DNA from: Micromonospora sp. NBC_01813
Lineage (GTDB): Bacteria > Actinomycetota > Actinomycetes > Mycobacteriales > Micromonosporaceae
Direction of reading: 5' to 3'
DNA: 64,000 nucleotides
Assembly (NCBI RefSeq): GCF_035917335.1
Contig: NZ_CP109067.1
Span: 7,067,001 to 7,131,000, forward strand
This document shows, in pieces, positions 54,854-62,861 of this stretch (position 1 is its first letter; the number at the start of each line of letters is the position of its first letter). The position numbers and the translations under genes are program-made. The notes under the pieces were generated by a model. That model saw only the letters and a program-made list of their open reading frames with translations, had not been told where the DNA came from and ran no database searches.

Positions 54854-55893
54854 GCCTGCTGGCTCCAGTTCTTGGTCTGCATCCGGGCCAGGGCGCCGGG
54901 CTGCTCCCGCAGCAGCCGCTGGAAGTACTCGAGGGTGTGGCCGATGCCCTCGGCCAGCGACACCCGGGGCGCGAAGTCGATCGTCTTGCGCAGCTTGGAG
55001 GTGTCCACCCACAGCCGGGGCACGTCGGCCGGCCGGGGAGCTTCGAAGACCGGCCGCAGGTCGGTGCGGCCGACGGCGGCCAGCACCGTCTCGGCCAGCA
55101 GCCCGATGGTCAGCTCCTCGCCGTAGCCGAGGTTGACCACCTCGCCGACCAGGTCGGGCGACTGCGCGACCCGGGCCAGGGTCTCGACGCAGTCCTTGAC
55201 GTAGAGGAAGTCGCGGGTGACGTCGCCGTCGCCGAAGACCACCGGCGGCTGCCCGGCCAGGGCGCGCAGGATGAACCGGGGAATGACCTCACCGGAGTCG
55301 CCCTCGAAGTGCGAGCGCGGTCCGTAGTTGTTGAACGGGCGTACGCAGACCACCGGCAGCCCCCAGCACTCCAGGTACGAGCGGGCGTAGTGCTCACCGG
55401 CGAGTTTGCTGCTGCCGTAGACGGTCAGCGGCCACGGGGTGGTCTCCTCGGTGATCGGGAACTCCAGCGCCCGGCCGTAGATCTCCGAGGTCGACACGTA
55501 CAGCAGCCGGGACACCTGGGCGGCCCGCGCCGCCTCCAGCACGTTGAGCGTGCCGAGCGCGTTGACCTGGTGGTTCTCCACCGGGCTGTGCAGCGAGTGG
55601 CGCACCCCGAGGCAGGCCAGGTGGAAGACGACGTCGACGCCGGTCATCGCGTCCGCGCAGGTCCGCGCGTCGCAGATGTCGCCCTCGATCACCCGCATCG
55701 ACTCCGCGCCGGGGAAGTCGAGGTTTTCCCGGGTGCCGTTGCGGAAGTTGTCCAGGACCACGACCTGTGCCCCGAGCGAGACGAGGTGCTCGGCCAGGTG
55801 CGAGCCGATGAAACCGGCACCGCCGGTCACCAGCACGGTGGCCGTGCTCAGGTCGACGGCCGGGGCGGTGCCGGGAGTGGCTGCGACGGTCAT
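54850..55893 (-). CDS. NAD-dependent sugar-nucleotide epimerase/dehydratase (extended SDR)
   Basis: This 347-residue enzyme has the NAD motif TGGAGFIGSHLAEHL at about residues 24-38, the catalytic YGSSKLAGEHYARSY with Tyr and Lys, and VVCVRPFNNYGPRSH. It is closest in feel to UDP-glucose 4-epimerase and dTDP-glucose 4,6-dehydratase relatives. In an operon with aminotransferases a 4,6-dehydratase or 4-epimerase role supplying the keto-sugar is likely. It overlaps both neighbours by ATGA junctions. Confidence 0.9.
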   Translation of the reverse strand: MTVAATPGTAPAVDLSTATVLVTGGAGFIGSHLAEHLVSLGAQVVVLDNFRNGTRENLDFPGAESMRVIEGDICDARTCADAMTGVDVVFHLACLGVRHSLHSPVENHQVNALGTLNVLEAARAAQVSRLLYVSTSEIYGRALEFPITEETTPWPLTVYGSSKLAGEHYARSYLECWGLPVVCVRPFNNYGPRSHFEGDSGEVIPRFILRALAGQPPVVFGDGDVTRDFLYVKDCVETLARVAQSPDLVGEVVNLGYGEELTIGLLAETVLAAVGRTDLRPVFEAPRPADVPRLWVDTSKLRKTIDFAPRVSLAEGIGHTLEYFQRLLREQPGALARMQTKNWSQQA

Positions 55894-56963
55894 GCGGGGG
55901 GCTCCTCGTCCAGCGGGATCATCGTGCCGCCGGCGGCGAGGCTGCGGGTGGCGGCTTCCAGGATGGCCAGCACCCGTAGTCCGGAGCGGCCGTCGGTCAG
56001 GGCCGGGGTGCCGGTACGGATGGCCCGGGCGTACTCCTCGACCATGGTGCGCAGGGCTTCCCGCTCGGTCAGCGCCGGGGCGACCATGTCGCCGGAGCGG
56101 TACGACACCAGCATGTCGCGACGCGCCTCGGTGCCGAGCTCGTCGGAGGAGGCCACGTCGACGCCCCGGTCGAACAGGGCGAGCCGCTGGCTCGGGTTGA
56201 GGTCGTCCCAGACCAGGGTCCGCTTCGACCCGCCGATGATCGTGGTGCGGATCTTGACCGGGGAGAGCCAGTTGACGTGCACGTGGGCGATCGCGCCGGT
56301 GCTCAGCCGCAGCGTGAGGTAGGCCACGCAGGCCCGGCCGGCGCCGATACCGTCGGCACCGTGCGCGGCCACCGCCACCGGTCGTACGCCTGGCGGCAGC
56401 ACGAAGTCGAGGATGGCCAGGTCGTGCGGGGCCAGGTCCCAGATGACGTCGATGTCGCGCTGCACCAGACCCAGGTTGATCCGCACCGAGTCCAGGTAGT
56501 GCAGCTCGCCGAGCTCGCCGGAGTGCAGCATTTCCCGGATCCGCAGCACCGCAGGGGTGTAGCAGTAGGTGTGGTCGCACATCAGCGTCAGGCCACGCTG
56601 CTGCGCCTCGGCGACCAGGCGCGCCCCGTCGGCGTGGTTGGCGGCCAGCGGCTTCTCGACCAGTACGTGCTTGCCGGCGCGCAGCGCGGCGAGGGCGACG
56701 TCGAGGTGGGTGCCGGCCGGGGTGGCGATAGCCACGGCCCGTACCGCGTCGTCGGCGAGGACCTGCGCCAGGTCGTCGGTGGCGCCGACGGTGGAGTAGC
56801 CGCCGAGTACCGTGCGGGCGCGGTCGAGGTCGAGGTCACAGAGCCAGCGCAGCCGGTACGCCGGGCTGGACATGAAGTTGCGGACCAGATTGGGGCCCCA
56901 GTAGCCGGCGCCGATGACGGCTACGCCGATGGGCTCGTCCGGCGTGGCAGGCGGATGAGTCAC
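55890..56963 (-). CDS. Gfo/Idh/MocA oxidoreductase (WbpB/WlbA-like)
   Basis: This 357-residue NAD-dependent enzyme has the Rossmann motif VAVIGAGYWGPNLVRNF and the catalytic HVLVEKPLAAN with Lys. The segment IWDLAPHDLAILDFVL holds the conserved histidine. The GxGYWGPN form is common in sugar-nucleotide 3-dehydrogenases such as WbpB, which create the keto group for a DegT aminotransferase. It is the first gene of the operon. The GTG at 56963 has GGA upstream. Confidence 0.9.
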   Translation of the reverse strand: MTHPPATPDEPIGVAVIGAGYWGPNLVRNFMSSPAYRLRWLCDLDLDRARTVLGGYSTVGATDDLAQVLADDAVRAVAIATPAGTHLDVALAALRAGKHVLVEKPLAANHADGARLVAEAQQRGLTLMCDHTYCYTPAVLRIREMLHSGELGELHYLDSVRINLGLVQRDIDVIWDLAPHDLAILDFVLPPGVRPVAVAAHGADGIGAGRACVAYLTLRLSTGAIAHVHVNWLSPVKIRTTIIGGSKRTLVWDDLNPSQRLALFDRGVDVASSDELGTEARRDMLVSYRSGDMVAPALTEREALRTMVEEYARAIRTGTPALTDGRSGLRVLAILEAATRSLAAGGTMIPLDEEPPA

Positions 56964-57347
56964 GGGAATCCATTTCGTCGGGGGGCGTGCTGACCCGGTG
57001 GTCGCCGGGCAGACCCGGGGCCACCGATATCGCGGGCACAGCGGATCGGCGGGCCCGGCGGAGAGGGTCCGTTCGGAAGCTACCGAGCGTTGCCGCGTCG
57101 ACGCTAGCGCTGTGACGTAAACCCGGCACAACCGCGAGGTCACGAGGTACCTTCGTCGCCTTGCGGCCTCCTGTCGGCCAATGCCCGACCGGAGAGTCGG
57201 CTCGTCCGGGCCGGAGGGTCGGGTTCCCGACATCGGCTGCGCCGCCGACCCCCTACCGTGTGCGGGCACCGCCGGCCGCCGTGCCAAACTGCCGGTGACC
57301 AGGGTCCGGGCCGGTGAGCAGGGCCGGTGACCAGGGAGGGTAATCCG
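56964..57347. other. Divergent promoter region between the amino-sugar operon and the acyltransferase
   Basis: No gene is supported in this 384-base gap. It must hold promoters for the minus-strand sugar operon and for the plus-strand acyltransferase, but the sequence is uniformly GC-rich and I could not place -35/-10 elements. A short repeat GGGCCGGTGA occurs near the acyltransferase start. Confidence 0.4.
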
Positions 57348-57971
57348 TTGACCGCAACGTCACCACATCCGGGCGTCACCGTCGCCGGCTCCGCCGACGT
57401 CTCCGACGCGGCCACCATCGGTGCCGGCACCCGGGTGTGGCACCTGGCCCAGATCCGCGAGGACGCGGCGGTCGGGCGCGACTGCGTCATCGGCCGCGGC
57501 GCGTACGTCGGGCCGGGGGTGCGGCTCGGCGACAACGTCAAACTGCAGAACCACGCCCTGGTCTACGAGCCGGCGCAGCTCGACGACGGGGTGTTCATCG
57601 GTCCTGCGGCGGTGCTCACCAATGACGAGTATCCGCGGGCGGTCACCCCGGACGGGCGGCTCAAGACCGGCGACGACTGGACAGCGGTGGGCGTCACCAT
57701 CGGCACCGGCGCGGCGATCGGTGCCCGGGCGGTCTGCATCGCCCCGGTGCGGATCGGCCGCTGGGCCACGGTCGCCGCCGGGGCCGTGGTCACCCGGGAC
57801 GTGCCGGACTTCGCGCTGGTCGTCGGGGTGCCGGCGCGGCGGGTCGGCTGGGTCGGGCGGGCCGGCGTACCGCTGGTCGCGGCGCCGGACACCGACGCGG
57901 CCGGCGGCTACCGCTGCCCGCGGACCGGGCAGCGCTACGTCGAACGCGACGGGTCGCTGACCGAGCAGTGA
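57348..57971 (+). CDS. Hexapeptide-repeat acyltransferase (WbpD/WlbB-like)
   Basis: This 207-residue protein is a left-handed beta-helix acyltransferase: TIGAGTRVWHLAQIREDAAV, DCVIGRGAYVGPGVRLGDNV, KLQNHALVYEPAQLDDGVFI and VAAGAVVTRDVPDFALVVGV. The VWHxxxIxxDAxxG pattern is typical of UDP-amino-sugar N-acetyltransferases such as WbpD. The C-terminus YRCPRTGQRYVERDG resembles the short cysteine-containing tail of that group. The TTG at 57348 has GGGAGGG 7 bases upstream; a GTG at 57327 is less likely. It probably acts with the divergent Gfo/Idh and DegT genes. Confidence 0.88.
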   Translation: MTATSPHPGVTVAGSADVSDAATIGAGTRVWHLAQIREDAAVGRDCVIGRGAYVGPGVRLGDNVKLQNHALVYEPAQLDDGVFIGPAAVLTNDEYPRAVTPDGRLKTGDDWTAVGVTIGTGAAIGARAVCIAPVRIGRWATVAAGAVVTRDVPDFALVVGVPARRVGWVGRAGVPLVAAPDTDAAGGYRCPRTGQRYVERDGSLTEQ

Positions 57972-58041
57972 CCAGGCCGGCTGGCCCCGCCCAGCCCCGG
58001 CGGGTCAGGTCCCGGCGGGTCAGGTCCGGGTCGGCGGGCGC

Positions 58042-58698
58042 TCAGCCGTCGAACTCCTCCCACGGCAGGTCGAGTTGCCGTAATCGCCCCAACCCGGACC
58101 GGTGGCGGGCCCCGGCGAACACGTGATGGTCGCCGTCGGCGTCGGCGGCACCGACCGCGACCACCAGACCGGGCCCGGCGTGGACGCTGACCGGTCCGCC
58201 GATCCAACCGGCCGGGGTGAGCGGTACCGGCAGCAGCGCCGAGGTCAGCCGGCGTAGCGCGGCCGGCCCGAGCCAGCCGGATCCGCCGGCCGGCGCGCCG
58301 ACCGCCGCCTCGGAGAGCACGAACTGCAGCAGTACGCCGCTCAACGGCTCGCCCTCGGCTGTCTCCGTGCGCCCGTCGTGGCACCGCACCGGTGGGTCGA
58401 CGGCTTCCGGCCCGTACCGCAGGATGAACGCGCCCTGGTTCTCGTCGGCGAAGGGCACCCAGCCGTCGGCGTCCGGGATCAGCTGGCCGACCGGCCGGAT
58501 CGAGTTCTGCACGCCGTGCACGACCGGCCGTCCGGCGGCGGCCCGGAAGAACTCGCGCAGCGGCGGCGGCACTGTGCCGTCACCGAGGTTGGCGTCGCCT
58601 GGTTCACCGGCGCGGCGCGGCACGTCGGCGTACCAGGTGGCGACGAAGTCGCACAGCGCGGCGACCCGGTCGGTCTGCGCCAGTTCGATCCAGCGCAT
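58042..58698 (-). CDS. SMI1/KNR4 (SUKH)-like protein
   Basis: This 218-residue protein has the pattern PLREFFRAAAGRPVV, WVPFADENQGAFILRYG and VLLQFVLSEAAVG, which resembles the SUKH superfamily. SUKH proteins often serve as immunity proteins against toxins, though many have other roles. No signal peptide or membrane helix is seen. It lies 5 bases downstream of the Scy-like gene on the same strand and is probably co-transcribed with it. No toxin gene is adjacent, so an immunity role is not supported. Confidence 0.65.
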   Translation of the reverse strand: MRWIELAQTDRVAALCDFVATWYADVPRRAGEPGDANLGDGTVPPPLREFFRAAAGRPVVHGVQNSIRPVGQLIPDADGWVPFADENQGAFILRYGPEAVDPPVRCHDGRTETAEGEPLSGVLLQFVLSEAAVGAPAGGSGWLGPAALRRLTSALLPVPLTPAGWIGGPVSVHAGPGLVVAVGAADADGDHHVFAGARHRSGLGRLRQLDLPWEEFDG

Positions 58699-58703
58699 CG
58701 CGG

Positions 58704-60539
58704 TCAGGGGCGGGCGTGGGTGCGGCGCTCCCGGTCGTTGGCACCCGCCGCGACCTTCTCGGCGGTCTGCTCGACCGACACCGCCTCGGTCGGTACCGCG
58801 TCGACCGGCAACGCGTCCTCGGATGGCGCCACGTCCTCGTCGGCGGCCGGCTCCGGGGTGGTTCGCGGTTGCGTGTCGGCCACCGGGTCGGCCAGGACGG
58901 TGGCCGGTGCCGGCGCGGAGTCACGCATCCCGGCGAGGCGCTGCTGTTCGGCCCCCAGCTCGGCGCGGACCGCGTTCAGGATGCGCTGTGACTCGTCGGA
59001 CTCCTGTCGGGTGAGCACCATCTGGTGGCGCAGGTCGGCCAGCGCCTGCTGGGCCTCGGCGACCTCCTGCAGTACCTCGGTGAGCTGCTGGCCGGCGGCG
59101 ACCACCTCACGTTGGGCGGAGGCGACCTGCTGCTGGCTGCTGGCCAGCTGGCGTTGGGCGATCGCCGCGTGCTCCTCGGAGAGCCGGCGGACGCTCGCGG
59201 CGTGCTCGTCGGCGGTGCCCCGGGTGCTCAACGAGTACTCCTCGGCCTGCTGGCGGATGGTGACCGACTGTTCCTCGGCCCGGGCCCGCACGTGCGTGGC
59301 GTACTCCTCGGCCTCACCACGCTGGTTGGCGATGATTTCCTGGGTGCTGCTGCGCCACTGTTCGACCTCCTGCTCGGCCACGGCGCGGAGCTCGGCGATG
59401 TCCTGCTCCATCGTGGCGCGCCGCTGGTCGACCTCCCGCTGCACCTCGTCACGCAGCGCGGCCGTCTCCCGCTCGACCTGGTCGCGGCGGGCGGTGACTT
59501 CCTGGTCCAGCTCGGATCGGGTCTGGGCGACGAACGCGTCGGTCTCGGCGTGGGTGCGGGTGACGTACTCGGTGGCCTGCTCCACCGCCTGGGCGGCTTC
59601 CCGCCGGGCCTCGTCGGCGGCTGCCTCACCTTCCGCGCGGATGCGTTCGGCGTCGGATCGTGCCGCGGTGACGGCGGCCTCGGCCGCTTCGCGCAGGTTC
59701 GTGGCCTCCTCCTGCGCGGTGGTGACCAGCCGGCTGGTCTCCATCCGGGTCTGGGTGACCAGACGCTCCGCGGTGGCGTTGGCGTCGGCCACGGTCCGCG
59801 TCGCGGTCTCCTGCGCCGTGTCGACGGTGACGCTGGCCTGCTCCTGCGCGGTGGTCACGGTGTCGCGGGCCTCCCGCTGGGCGGCCTTGACGGTGTGGTC
59901 GGCTTCGCGCTGCGCCGCGTGGATCAGGTCGTCGGCCTGTTGCTGGGCGGCGGCGAGTAGTTGGTCGGCCTCCTCCCGGGCGGCGACCAACGCCGCTTCG
60001 GCGGCGACCCGCAGGTTCTCCGCGTCGTCGCGGGCGGTGGCCACCATCGCCTCCGCTTCGGCGCGGCGGGCGGCGTTCGCCTTGTCCTCCTCGGCGCGGC
60101 GGGCGGCCAGGGCCAGTTCGAAGTCGCGGATCGCGGTGTCGGCCTGCTGCCGGGCGTCGGCCAGCACCTGCTCGGCCTCTGCCCGGCGGGTGTTGATCTC
60201 CTCGGCGGCGTGGAACCGGATCTCGGTGGCCTGATCTTCGGCGAGGGCGAGAATGTGTTCGACCCGGGGTCCCAGATGCCGGAACGACACCTGACCGATG
60301 AAGCTGGTCTCCCGGCGGGCCTCGGTCAGATCCGCCTGCAGCTGCTCGATCTGGGCGGCCATGGTGTGCAGCTGAACGTACGCCTGCTCGCGCTCCTCGT
60401 TCAGGGTGGCCAGTTCGGTCTCGGTGCGGGTGATGTACCGGTTGACCTGTCGTCGGTCGTACCCCCGCATGGCCAACTCGAAGTTGGGCCCGGACGTGGA
60501 GTCCCCGTCGAGCGTGAAGAGTTCTTCGCCTTGCGCCAT
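58704..60539 (-). CDS. Scy/FilP-like coiled-coil protein with DivIVA-type N-terminus
   Basis: This 611-residue protein begins FELAMRGYDRRQVNRYI, the short DivIVA-like motif, and then GPRVEHILALAEDQATEI. Almost all of the rest (residues 50-530) is alanine/glutamate/arginine-rich coiled coil, followed by an acidic disordered tail. The family includes Streptomyces Scy and FilP, which organise the polar growth site and cytoskeleton. In Streptomyces the pair lies beside methylmalonyl-CoA epimerase and thiolase genes, as here. The ATG at 60539 has GAGGATGGAG upstream. Which of the two genes matches Scy and which FilP cannot be settled by eye. Confidence 0.82.
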   Translation of the reverse strand: MAQGEELFTLDGDSTSGPNFELAMRGYDRRQVNRYITRTETELATLNEEREQAYVQLHTMAAQIEQLQADLTEARRETSFIGQVSFRHLGPRVEHILALAEDQATEIRFHAAEEINTRRAEAEQVLADARQQADTAIRDFELALAARRAEEDKANAARRAEAEAMVATARDDAENLRVAAEAALVAAREEADQLLAAAQQQADDLIHAAQREADHTVKAAQREARDTVTTAQEQASVTVDTAQETATRTVADANATAERLVTQTRMETSRLVTTAQEEATNLREAAEAAVTAARSDAERIRAEGEAAADEARREAAQAVEQATEYVTRTHAETDAFVAQTRSELDQEVTARRDQVERETAALRDEVQREVDQRRATMEQDIAELRAVAEQEVEQWRSSTQEIIANQRGEAEEYATHVRARAEEQSVTIRQQAEEYSLSTRGTADEHAASVRRLSEEHAAIAQRQLASSQQQVASAQREVVAAGQQLTEVLQEVAEAQQALADLRHQMVLTRQESDESQRILNAVRAELGAEQQRLAGMRDSAPAPATVLADPVADTQPRTTPEPAADEDVAPSEDALPVDAVPTEAVSVEQTAEKVAAGANDRERRTHARP

Positions 60540-60746
60540 GGCTCCATCCTCACACGCAACGCCCCGATCCGCGGCGATACCCACGCTCCTGACAGGACGC
60601 GCGTCACTTCGGAGGAATTGCCAGGTGTGAACGATTCGTAACGCGGGTATGCGGAAACGACGGATCGGATGCGGTCGGTAGCTGTCGGTGTGTCGTCAGT
60701 GCCGCTCGCGGACGACTGTCGGCCCTCACGTACGACTGTCGCACAG

Positions 60747-60786
60747 ATCGAAGGGCCGCGCCGGGACACCGGCGCGGCCCTTCGAT
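60747..60786 (-). terminator. Perfect 18-bp hairpin terminator between the two coiled-coil genes
   Basis: ATCGAAGGGCCGCGCCGG at 60747-60764 pairs perfectly with 60769-60786 around GACA. It lies 25 bases after the stop of the upstream coiled-coil gene on the minus strand, so the two polarity genes are probably separate transcripts. Confidence 0.82.
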
Positions 60787-60811
60787 GGAACGTGTCGCTA
60801 GCCGCAGTGGC

Positions 60812-62056
60812 TCAGCTCGACGCTTTGGCGTTCGCCCGATCGGAGCCCTCGCCGGACTCCGCCTTCTTGGTGTCCGCCGGCGGCATGCCGGGGACGATCC
60901 CGGCCAGGCCGGACAGCATCTGACCCAACTGCGAGGTGACGGCGTCCTTCTGTCGGGTCAGGTCCTCCACCTCGCGGCGGGCGGCCTGCGTGGTCAGCTC
61001 GGCCTCGGTCCGGGCCTCGGTGAGCTGCCGGTTCGCCTCGGCCCGCGCCTCGTTGAGGGTCTTGTCGGCCAGGGCCTTGGCCTTCTCGACGGTCTCCTGC
61101 GCGCTGCGCTCGGACTCGATCCGGCGGGCCTCGGCGCGCTGCTCGATCTCCTTGGAGCGCTCCTCGGCGGCCCGGGCGCGCCCTTCGGCCTCGGCGACGA
61201 GCCGCTGGGTCTGCGCCACCTGGGCGGCGTGCCGCTCGGACTCCTCGCGTTCGGCCTTCTCCCGACGCTCGGCCAACTGCAGCTCCAGCGCCTGCAGGTC
61301 CTTGTCGCGCTTGTCCCGCGCGTCGGTCAGCAGCTTGGTCGCCTCGGCGCGCTTCTCCTCGGCCTCGCGGGCGGCCTTGGCCCGCAGCTGGGTGATCTCC
61401 CGTTCGGCGGTGGCCCGCAGCGTCGCCACCTCACGCTCCACGGTCGACTTCAGCTCGGCGACCTCGTGCGCGGTCACCGCACGCAGCTGCTTGGTCTCCC
61501 GTTCCGCGTCGGCCCGCAGCGTGTCCGCCTCGCGCCGGGCCTGCACCCGAACCTCGGCCGCCTCCCGTTCGGCCGCGGTACGCACGCTGCCTGCTTCGCG
61601 CTCGGCGCCAGCCTTCATCGCCGCCGCTTCGGCGCGGGCCTTGTCGGTGATCTCGCGGGCCTCCAGCCGGGCCGCGGACAGGATGCCCTCGGACTCCCGC
61701 TTGGCCTCGCCGCGGTGGTCGTTGGCCTGCTCCTCGGCGAGCCGGAGAATCTGCTCCACCCGGGTGCCCAGACCGGAGAGGGTGGGTCGGTTGTTCTCCT
61801 CGAGCTGCTTGTTGGTGTCGGTGAGCTTCTGTTCGAGCGAGTTGAGCCGCTGCTCGGCTTGGCGGAGCCGGCGCTGCGCGTCGTTCATCCGCTGCTCGGC
61901 CTCAGCCCGGACCTGCTCCGACTGAGTGAGGGCGGCTACCAGCCGCTGCAGGTGGTCATCCACCTGGTTGCGGTCGTAGCCACGAAGCACGACGGTGAAG
62001 TCGTGCGGAGCGCTGGCGTTATCGAAGAACGCAAGGGATGAGGGCTGCTGGGGCAT
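60812..62056 (-). CDS. Scy/FilP-like coiled-coil protein
   Basis: This 414-residue protein has the N-terminal motif FTVVLRGYDRNQVDDHL and then GLGTRVEQILRLAEEQAND, shared with FilP and DivIVA-type proteins. Residues 30-375 are continuous coiled coil. The C-terminal region EDLTRQKDAVTSQLGQML resembles the end of Streptomyces FilP. The likely role is a filament or scaffold at the hyphal or cell pole. There is no clear ribosome site before the ATG at 62056. A hairpin follows the gene. Confidence 0.85.
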   Translation of the reverse strand: MPQQPSSLAFFDNASAPHDFTVVLRGYDRNQVDDHLQRLVAALTQSEQVRAEAEQRMNDAQRRLRQAEQRLNSLEQKLTDTNKQLEENNRPTLSGLGTRVEQILRLAEEQANDHRGEAKRESEGILSAARLEAREITDKARAEAAAMKAGAEREAGSVRTAAEREAAEVRVQARREADTLRADAERETKQLRAVTAHEVAELKSTVEREVATLRATAEREITQLRAKAAREAEEKRAEATKLLTDARDKRDKDLQALELQLAERREKAEREESERHAAQVAQTQRLVAEAEGRARAAEERSKEIEQRAEARRIESERSAQETVEKAKALADKTLNEARAEANRQLTEARTEAELTTQAARREVEDLTRQKDAVTSQLGQMLSGLAGIVPGMPPADTKKAESGEGSDRANAKASS

Positions 62057-62238
62057 TGGGACATAGTGGCAGACGTACCAGGGGGCTTCGCAAGAGCGGA
62101 CTGCCCGTCACCACGATAGCCGACATGGTCATCTTTCCCGGCCGACCGGCGATCCGCACACGAATTGTAGGCGCGCGAATACTTAGAGGAGTTTTAACGG
62201 TGGTGGATGTGTCGCCACGCGGTCACTTTCGACATTCG

Positions 62239-62264
62239 CCGGCGCGGCCGTCGTGCCGCGCCGG
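62239..62264 (-). terminator. Hairpin downstream of the methylmalonyl-CoA epimerase gene
   Basis: CCGGCGCGGC at 62239-62248 pairs perfectly with GCCGCGCCGG at 62255-62264 around a six-base loop, 34 bases after the epimerase stop on the minus strand. It probably separates that gene from the coiled-coil gene. Confidence 0.65.
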
Positions 62265-62297
62265 TAGGAACGACCGGTGGCTACGCCGGCGAACCGG

Positions 62298-62783
62298 TCA
62301 ACCCCGCTCGACCGGCGTGCCGGCCGGCTGCACCAACTCCACCAGTACCCCGCCGGCATCCTTCGGGTGCACGAAGTTGATCCGGGAACCCGCGGTGCCG
62401 GGCCGAGGCGCGTCGTAGAGCAACCGCAGGCCACGCTCACGCAGCGCGGCACACGCGGCGTCGATGTCCAGCACCGTGTAGGCCAACTGCTGCATGCCGG
62501 GGCCGTTGCGGTCCAGGAACCGGGCGATCGTCGATTCCGGGGACAACGGGGCGAGCAACTGGAGCTGGCCGCCGTCGGGCGACGGCCCGACGGACAGCAT
62601 CGCCTCGCGTACCCCTTGGGCATGGTTGACCTCGGTGTGCACGCAGCGCATGCCGAACGTGCGGGTGTAGAAGTCGACCGCGGTGTCCAGATCCGCGACC
62701 GCAATACCGACGTGGTCGATCTTGAGCAGCCCGATGTCTGTGACGTAGTCCGCAGCGACCTCGGCGGGAGCATCTTCGGTCAT
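62298..62783 (-). CDS. mce: Methylmalonyl-CoA epimerase
   Basis: This 161-residue VOC-fold enzyme interconverts the R and S forms of methylmalonyl-CoA on the propionate route. The first metal ligand lies in [19 protein letters not shown], further conserved segments are [11 protein letters not shown] and [14 protein letters not shown], and the last ligand lies in [11 protein letters not shown]. At the site where histidine is common (HHxAY) this protein has QQLAY, a variant I recall in other actinobacteria. CAGACT lies 6 bases before the ATG, with no ribosome site, suggesting a leaderless start. It is divergent from the thiolase gene. Confidence 0.92.
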   Translation of the reverse strand: MTEDAPAEVAADYVTDIGLLKIDHVGIAVADLDTAVDFYTRTFGMRCVHTEVNHAQGVREAMLSVGPSPDGGQLQLLAPLSPESTIARFLDRNGPGMQQLAYTVLDIDAACAALRERGLRLLYDAPRPGTAGSRINFVHPKDAGGVLVELVQPAGTPVERG

Positions 62784-62861
62784 CGGGTTAGTCTGGCCGA
62801 ACCATCGTTAAGCTGTCGCCGGCATCCCGGCCTTTTCCCACTGTGTGGAGGCGGAACCCCC

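Noticed and set aside
57996-58025. Tandem 15-bp repeat after the acyltransferase gene
   Set aside because: Two perfect units of GC-rich spacer sequence; too short to support a function.
58042-58698. Toxin-immunity pair involving the SUKH-like gene
   Set aside because: No polymorphic toxin, repeat-rich or secretion-signal gene is adjacent.
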